From: an uncultured Xanthobacteraceae bacterium
Lineage (GTDB): Bacteria; Pseudomonadota; Alphaproteobacteria; Rhizobiales; Xanthobacteraceae
Length of the DNA stretch: 6,838 nt
Assembly (NCBI GenBank): GCA_955652195.1
Contig: CATPBC010000464.1
Coordinates: forward strand, 1-6,838
Reading direction: 5' to 3'
In this document: one piece after another, positions 1-4,782 of the stretch
Layout of the letters: every line of letters starts with the position of its first letter
Numbering within the stretch: the stretch's first letter is position 1
The notes under the pieces: model-generated
The model's input: the letters and a program-made list of their open reading frames with translations, nothing else
Database searches by the model: none
What the model was told of the DNA's origin: nothing
Position numbers and translations under genes: made by a program

Positions 1-2489
1 AGTGGGAAGCGCGTCAAATAGCTCAACGACGCATAGCCGGTGCCAAAATCGTCGAAGGCAATTCTCACGCCCCTTTCATGAAGCTTTTGCAGCGTCTCGA
101 GTGCATCGTCGTGGTTGAGCGTGCTGTTTTCGGTAATTTCGACCTCGATGCTTTCCGGCGGCAAATGCGTCTCGCGTAATGCGTCGTCGATTGCCTTCAA
201 CAACACGTCGCCTTGGAATTGCGGCGGGAACACATTGATGCCAATGCGATCCAGCGACAGCCCCATCGAGCGCCAGGTGGCGGCTCGTTGGCATGCGGTG
301 AGGATAATCCACCTGCCGACCTCCAGCGCCACCGCGTTGGTGGCAAGCGTTTCGATAAAGGCGCCGGGCATCAGAATGCCGCGCTCCGGATGTCGCCAGC
401 GCAACAGCGCCTCTGCGCCGACAGTCGCCCCGTCGATGAGCCGGATTTCCGGCTGGTAATAGATCTCAAATTCCCTATCGACGTAAGCTCGCGTCAATTC
501 GAGATCGAGCACGCGCCGCGCCTGAACTTGCGCACGATGCACCGGCAGGAAGAAACGGCGCGTGCGACCGCCGGTGGATTTGGCCTGATACAGCGCAAGA
601 TCGGCATTGGCGAGCAATTCATCGACGTTTGTGCCGTCACTGGGAGCGATCGCGATGCCGGCGCTGCCGCCAATGCGAACGGAGTGCTCATTGATCTCAA
701 AGCTTTGCGCCAGGCGACTGAGGACTGTGTCGACAATTTCACCGACAACGCGCGGATCGCCGCACTCCGGAACAACCAAGACGAACTCGTCGCCGCCAAG
801 CCGGAACACCTGAACCTTGTCGCGGTTTTGTGTGGCCTCGACAAAGCGATGAGCGACTTCGACGAGAAGCTGATCGCCGACCGAGTGACCGAGCGTATCG
901 TTGACATCCTTGAAACTGTCGAGGTCGAACAAGGCCACCGAAATCGGCCGCTTCGCGCCATCGCCGGCGAGCAGCCGACCCAAAATCTTTTGCAGCGATA
1001 GCCGATTGGGCAACCCGGTGAGCGGATCGTAATGTGCGAGGCGCTCCAATTGCGCTTCGGCCTTTCTTCGCTCGGTGATGTCTTGATGAGCCCAGGCGAC
1101 GCCGCGGATCGCGCCTTCTGGATCATACATGGGTGCGGCCGCGACTTTGACGTGGACCAGCGACCCATCCTTGCGTTGGCGGAGCACCTCGTTGTTGCGG
1201 ATAGTCTCGCCGTTACGGGCGCGCTGATACATTTCCAGGGATTCGGCGTAGCCCTCAGGCGGCACGATTTGCACGCTCGTGCCAATCGCCTCCGCGGCAG
1301 TATATCCGTAGAGCTTCTCGGCTGCGCGGTTCCATAGCGCGATCCGGCGGTTCAGATCGGAGCAGACGATTCCGACCGGCGATGCGTCGATCACGGCGGC
1401 GAGGGTGTTTTTAGATTCTTGGAGTTCGAACTGCCGGTGCTCGATCGATTCCGCCATGCAGTTGAACGCATCGGCCAGAATGCCGACCTCATCGTCTGAC
1501 TTGACTGCGCTGCGGTGGGCAAGATCGCCGCCCGCGATTGCCATCGCATCGCGCTCCAATTGCCGTAATGGGCCGACAATCCGTCCGGACAGCATCCAGG
1601 CGATGGCAAATCCCGCCAATAGAGAAATACCGGTAAAGGCGCCGCCCCATTTGAGGTGAGCTAGCACCGCTTGAGAGCCAAATTCGGTCGGGAATCCTAC
1701 CGAGACGAGCCAGGGGACGCGGTGCGCTGTTGACGATGCGGTTGTACGCTTGACGTGATCAGGCCAGGTTGCGGCGAGTACGGACAACTCTTTCGCTGCC
1801 AAGCCCTGTGCGACGTCTTCTGAGCCGCTGAGATCGCGGCCGATCCAATTCGGGCCATTATCGCTTTGTGCAACAACAATGCCGTCTTGATTGACGATCC
1901 GCACGACGCTGCCGGCCGGCAGGTCCTGCATTCGCAGCGCGTTTTGGAACCGCTCGAGCTTGGTTCCTACCGCGATCACCGCACGCAGTCGTCCGGTTTG
2001 GTCATTGACTGGAGAAGCAACGGTGACGACCCATTCACCCGACAATTTGGTGCGGATCACATCGCCGATCGCCAGGCGCTGGCCGGCCATGACCTGCCGG
2101 AAATACGCCCGGTCACCGGCATAGAAACGCCTGACATCGGCATCCCAGGAACTTCCAATATTGCTGCCGTCCGGAGCAAACAGCAAAATGTTGGCGATGT
2201 AATCGGGCAGTTCTTGTTTGACTTGACGCAGGAGTGCGTCGTTGGCGTTGGCGTCCGCCAAGCGGGTCGAGACTGCTTGGCTTACCCCGAGCAGCAGGTT
2301 TTCGAGATTGCCGATATGGTCGTCGACTTGCGCCGCTAGGAGCCGCGCTTCGTCGAGGACGCGTTCCTTCGCTTCGTCTTGGTCGGCGCGCAGCTGGCTC
2401 CCTAGGCCGCCGAGGATGACGGCGACAAGCGGAATGACAGTCGCGAGCACCAGGCCCAAGAGCCGCGATCGGATCGTGCGCAGCAACAT
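1..2489 (-). CDS. Membrane-bound dCACHE-HAMP-PAS-GGDEF-EAL cyclic-di-GMP signalling protein (3' end outside window)
   Basis: Likely an inner-membrane sensor that makes and/or degrades cyclic-di-GMP in response to a periplasmic ligand. 829 codons are visible without a stop; the gene runs off the left edge. Seen in order: membrane segment at about residues 9-30; periplasmic region 31-280 with a dCACHE-like RAYFRQ (127-132) and a following IGD...VASPV stretch; second membrane segment about 282-302; HAMP about 303-353; PAS about 357-475 ending in DITERRKAEAQ; GGDEF domain from AHYDPLTG (485) with FDLDSFKDVNDTLGH and an intact GGDEF (565-569); EAL domain with EALLR (693-697), Asn752, EITE (784-787) and DDFGTG (813-818). 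The inhibitory I-site position reads RDKV (556-559), not RxxD. The EAL catalytic Lys lies beyond the edge, so phosphodiesterase competence cannot be judged fully. Start: ATG at 2489, with an in-frame TAG two codons upstream, so a longer N-terminus is excluded; no strong Shine-Dalgarno is visible. Family assignment is secure; net activity and ligand are unknown. Confidence 0.95.
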   Translation of the reverse strand, partial: MLLRTIRSRLLGLVLATVIPLVAVILGGLGSQLRADQDEAKERVLDEARLLAAQVDDHIGNLENLLLGVSQAVSTRLADANANDALLRQVKQELPDYIANILLFAPDGSNIGSSWDADVRRFYAGDRAYFRQVMAGQRLAIGDVIRTKLSGEWVVTVASPVNDQTGRLRAVIAVGTKLERFQNALRMQDLPAGSVVRIVNQDGIVVAQSDNGPNWIGRDLSGSEDVAQGLAAKELSVLAATWPDHVKRTTASSTAHRVPWLVSVGFPTEFGSQAVLAHLKWGGAFTGISLLAGFAIAWMLSGRIVGPLRQLERDAMAIAGGDLAHRSAVKSDDEVGILADAFNCMAESIEHRQFELQESKNTLAAVIDASPVGIVCSDLNRRIALWNRAAEKLYGYTAAEAIGTSVQIVPPEGYAESLEMYQRARNGETIRNNEVLRQRKDGSLVHVKVAAAPMYDPEGAIRGVAWAHQDITERRKAEAQLERLAHYDPLTGLPNRLSLQKILGRLLAGDGAKRPISVALFDLDSFKDVNDTLGHSVGDQLLVEVAHRFVEATQNRDKVQVFRLGGDEFVLVVPECGDPRVVGEIVDTVLSRLAQSFEINEHSVRIGGSAGIAIAPSDGTNVDELLANADLALYQAKSTGGRTRRFFLPVHRAQVQARRVLDLELTRAYVDREFEIYYQPEIRLIDGATVGAEALLRWRHPERGILMPGAFIETLATNAVALEVGRWIILTACQRAATWRSMGLSLDRIGINVFPPQFQGDVLLKAIDDALRETHLPPESIEVEITENSTLNHDDALETLQKLHERGVRIAFDDFGTGYASLSYLTRFP

Positions 2490-2572
2490 CGGCTAGCCCA
2501 TCTGTACCCATCGCGCGTTTTGCGCAGGCGTAGGGCCGGTTATAGGCTGACTGGTTTTCGGCGAGGTTTTAC

Positions 2573-2595
2573 AAAAAAGATTGCAAAATAATCTT
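2573..2595 (-). terminator. Weak stem-loop plus T-run, possible terminator of the upstream transcript
   Basis: Minus strand: AAGATT (2595-2590), seven-base loop, perfectly complementary AATCTT (2582-2577), running into TTTT (2576-2573). This has the form of a Rho-independent terminator about 110 bases after the aldolase/SDR stop. The stem has only one G-C pair per arm and would be unstable, and it overlaps the candidate -10, so both readings cannot easily be right for the same purpose. Confidence 0.25.
2588..2593 (-). promoter_or_regulatory. Candidate -10 hexamer GATTAT for the GGDEF-EAL gene
   Basis: Minus-strand GATTAT is placed so that a 17-base spacer puts the -35 hexamer (CTCGGA, 2616-2611) inside the TTAA-N7-TTAA box. 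The poor -35 would fit a promoter that needs an activator. It would predict transcription starting near 2581 and a leader of about 90 bases. Short AT-rich hexamers are common in such DNA, so this is weak on its own. Confidence 0.3.
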
Positions 2596-2606
2596 CATCG
2601 CCACGT

Positions 2607-2621
2607 TTAATCCGAGCTTAA
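2607..2621. promoter_or_regulatory. Candidate CtrA binding site TTAA-N7-TTAA
   Basis: Exact TTAA (2607-2610), seven bases, TTAA (2618-2621), the published full consensus for the response regulator CtrA of alphaproteobacteria. The site is symmetric and so reads on either strand. It lies 117 bases upstream of the GGDEF-EAL start, in non-coding DNA. In CtrA-activated promoters the box typically overlaps the -35 region, and here a -10-like hexamer lies 17 bases downstream of the hexamer at 2616-2611 inside the box. The motif is seen directly; CtrA binding and regulation of the gene are inferred. Confidence 0.5.
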
Positions 2622-2660
2622 TTGCTTTGAGAAAAACGCCGCTTATCTGGAACCGTCATG

Positions 2661-2676
2661 TGTGCGGAAGCGCACA
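2661..2676 (-). other. GC-rich hairpin shortly after the aldolase/SDR stop codon
   Basis: TGTGCG and CGCACA form a perfect six-base-pair stem around a four-base loop (CTTC on the minus strand), beginning about 30 bases after the stop codon at 2706. No T-run follows directly; the nearest T5 on the minus strand is at 2636-2632. It could stabilise an mRNA 3' end or be part of a non-canonical terminator. The symmetry is certain, the role is not. Confidence 0.35.
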
Positions 2677-2705
2677 TTCGGCCCAGTTCACTTTGGTCAT
2701 TCGCG

Positions 2706-4775
2706 TCAGCGCATTGCCGCGGCGATATTACCGCCGTCGACCGTCGTGACATCGGCGGTAGTTTTCAATGCGAGCGCCTGGTGCAAAAAGGCCTGCGCGA
2801 CGTCTTGCGCGGTCACTTCGCGGCCGAGCAGATTGCCGATCATATAATCTTTCTCGCTGACGCCGCGCGCCTTGGCGCGCGAAGCGATCATATCCGCCGT
2901 GAGCAGGCCGGAACGAATGCGGTCGGCATTGACGGCATTGGCGCGAATGCCATCGGCGCCGTAATCGAGCGCATATTGCCGCATCAAAGCGAGCGCCGCC
3001 GCTTTCGCGATGCCGTAGGGTCCGAAATTCGGCCCCGGGTTCACCGCCTGCTTCGAGATGTTGAAGAGGAGACAGCCGCCGGTGCCTTGCGCGCGCATGA
3101 TCCGCACCGCGGCTTGCGCGACGCGCTGGTGCCCGTAGAAATTCAGTTCGAAGCTTTTGTGCAGAATTTCCTCGTCGACCTCGCCGATCCGGCCCTGCCA
3201 GGCCGCACCGGCATTCGAGACGACGATGTCGACGCCGCCGAAATGCTCGGCGATCTTGTCGAACGCCGCGCTCACCGATCCGGCATCGGTGACGTCGCAG
3301 GCGAGCGCCAGCGCCTGAGCGCCGAGCGCATTGGCTTGTTGGCGCGCGGCGGCACGGTCGACGTCGAGTAGCGCGACCTCGGCGCCTGCCGCCGCGAATG
3401 CCTTGGCGGTCGCGGCGCCGATCGCGCCGCCGGCGCCGGTTATCGCGGCGACTTGCCCGGCCAGCGGCAGGTCTTTGCGCAGGTCCTGGCGTGCGCCGAG
3501 CTTGGCCTGTTCGAGCGGCCAATATTCGCAATCGAACATGTCGGCTTCGGAAATCGATTCGAAGCGGCCGATCGCTTCGGCGTCGCGCAGGCATTCCAGC
3601 CAGGCCTCGGCGATATCGGCGGCGATGACGGCGTCGTTTTTGCAGCGGCCGAGGCCGAATAGGCCAAGCCCGGGCACCAGCACGATACGGGGCAGGGGAT
3701 CGAGCGGCCTTTTATGGCCGCCGGTGCGCTTATTGTGGCGGGCGAAATAGTCCAGGTAACGCGTTGAGAATGCTTGTACCCCGCGGCGCGCGGCTTGTGC
3801 AAAATCGGCGAGCTTTTCGGTTTGCGGCGCGCCGAGGACGAGCGGCCAATTCTTGGTGCGAATGGTGTGGTCCGGCGTGATCACGCCGGCCTCGCTCAAG
3901 CGCGGCAAATCCTTGCCATTGACGAAATCCACAACGGCATCGCCGTTGCGAAATTCGAGCACGAGCCGCCGCCAGGCGCCTTCGGTGTTTTCGTCTTGCT
4001 CACTGCACGCCCCGCGCACGATCGGCGCGACTTGAGCGACCGGCGCCGTTTTGATCGGAGACGGGGCCGCTGCAACGGACTTCCGGTTACGCGCGATGAA
4101 GTCTTCCGCGCGCGAGACAAACGTGATCATGCGCTCATAGGCTTCGCGCGCCGTTTCGCCGAAAGTGACAAGCCCGTGCTTGCTCAAGATCAGCCCTTCG
4201 CAGCCGGGCGCGCCTTCGAAAACTTCGATCGCCTTTTTGGCAAGGCCAAATCCCGGCATCAAATAAGGAACGAAAGCCATGCGGCCATCGAAAACCTCGC
4301 CGCAAATTTGTTCGCCGCGCGGTTGGTCGATCAGGCTGAGCGCGGCCGTGGCGTGGGTGTGGTCGACGAATTTGTGCGGCAAAAAGGCATGCAGCATCAT
4401 TTCGACCGAAGGATTTGGGGCGTGCGGGTCGATCAGATTGGCGCGCTCGATGCCGATGAGCTCCTCGTCGTCGATTGCATCGAGCACGCGCAACTTGCGC
4501 ATCGGTTCAAGCCGCACTGCTGGCAAGCCGTCCGGCGCGATGGTCGCCATGTCGACGCCGGAGGCTTTAACGTGCAGAACCTCGACCTCGGCGCCGCCGC
4601 GATCGCGCATCTTGGTTTTAAGCGAAGTGTTGCCGCCGCCGTGCAGCACCAGCTTGGGATCGCGGCCCAACAGGCGCGTCGTGTAAACGCGAAGCGCCAG
4701 ATCGCGGCCGATACCGGCCTTGGCGCCATCAGCGACAATGGCTTCGGCGTCGCGATCGACCCAGCCGCTCTTCAT
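2706..4775 (-). CDS. Bifunctional class II aldolase / short-chain dehydrogenase (RhaD-like, COG3347 type)
   Basis: Complete 689-residue cytoplasmic protein, the usual size for fused rhamnulose-1-phosphate aldolase/dehydrogenase proteins. The N-terminal class II aldolase domain (about 25-225) has HGGGNTSLK (45-53), an SVEMMLH segment with Glu125 as probable catalytic acid, and a likely zinc triad His139, His141 (HTH) and His200 (SKHG). A Pro/Ala-rich linker follows (about 232-255), then a middle region (265-432) with VLVPGLGLFGLGR typical of this fused family. The C-terminal SDR domain (about 438-689) has TGAGGAIG (446-453), Asp471 at the end of the second strand (suggests NAD preference), SNAG (520-523) and catalytic Ser574, Tyr587, Lys591 in YxxxK. 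It ends VDGGN. In rhamnose users this fusion cleaves L-rhamnulose-1-phosphate to DHAP and L-lactaldehyde and oxidises the aldehyde. No rhamnose genes are visible here, so the substrate is uncertain. Start ATG 4775 gives the MKS... N-terminus I expect for the family; the upstream open frame lies inside rne. It follows the rne stop by 4 bases. Confidence 0.93.
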   Translation of the reverse strand: MKSGWVDRDAEAIVADGAKAGIGRDLALRVYTTRLLGRDPKLVLHGGGNTSLKTKMRDRGGAEVEVLHVKASGVDMATIAPDGLPAVRLEPMRKLRVLDAIDDEELIGIERANLIDPHAPNPSVEMMLHAFLPHKFVDHTHATAALSLIDQPRGEQICGEVFDGRMAFVPYLMPGFGLAKKAIEVFEGAPGCEGLILSKHGLVTFGETAREAYERMITFVSRAEDFIARNRKSVAAAPSPIKTAPVAQVAPIVRGACSEQDENTEGAWRRLVLEFRNGDAVVDFVNGKDLPRLSEAGVITPDHTIRTKNWPLVLGAPQTEKLADFAQAARRGVQAFSTRYLDYFARHNKRTGGHKRPLDPLPRIVLVPGLGLFGLGRCKNDAVIAADIAEAWLECLRDAEAIGRFESISEADMFDCEYWPLEQAKLGARQDLRKDLPLAGQVAAITGAGGAIGAATAKAFAAAGAEVALLDVDRAAARQQANALGAQALALACDVTDAGSVSAAFDKIAEHFGGVDIVVSNAGAAWQGRIGEVDEEILHKSFELNFYGHQRVAQAAVRIMRAQGTGGCLLFNISKQAVNPGPNFGPYGIAKAAALALMRQYALDYGADGIRANAVNADRIRSGLLTADMIASRAKARGVSEKDYMIGNLLGREVTAQDVAQAFLHQALALKTTADVTTVDGGNIAAAMR

Positions 4776-4782
4776 TATCTCA
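4773..4782 (-). other. rne stop / aldolase-SDR start junction (4-base gap)
   Basis: The TGA of rne (4782-4780) is followed by four bases (4779-4776) and the ATG of the aldolase/SDR gene (4775-4773). Any ribosome binding site must lie inside the last rne codons; only weak purine stretches (GGCGG, TGAGAT) are visible there. The spacing fits co-transcription and possibly translational coupling, which is inference. Confidence 0.7.

Noticed and set aside
213..1001. 262-codon plus-strand open frame opposite the GGDEF and EAL coding region
   Set aside because: Antisense shadow of well-conserved GGDEF/EAL codons, with no family resemblance or convincing start signal.
2113..2511. 132-codon minus-strand frame starting 22 bases before the GGDEF-EAL start
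   Set aside because: Out of frame with the dCACHE coding region, which has clear motifs. Translation is Arg/Pro/Ala-rich without domain resemblance. The ATG may still affect initiation, but nothing supports a product.
2539..2544. Minus-strand TATAAC as a -10 element for the GGDEF-EAL gene
   Set aside because: Good hexamer, but the sequence 17-18 bases upstream (ACCTCG/AACCTC) does not resemble a -35; kept only as an alternative to the promoter at 2588-2621.
2656..2700. 14-codon minus-strand frame just after the aldolase/SDR stop (begins MTKVNW)
   Set aside because: Very short, no clear ribosome binding site, overlaps the GC hairpin, and no known leader-peptide pattern such as a residue run.
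4563..4623. Single TTAA sequences inside the aldolase/SDR gene as further CtrA sites
   Set aside because: They are isolated half-sites within coding sequence and lack a partner at seven-base spacing.
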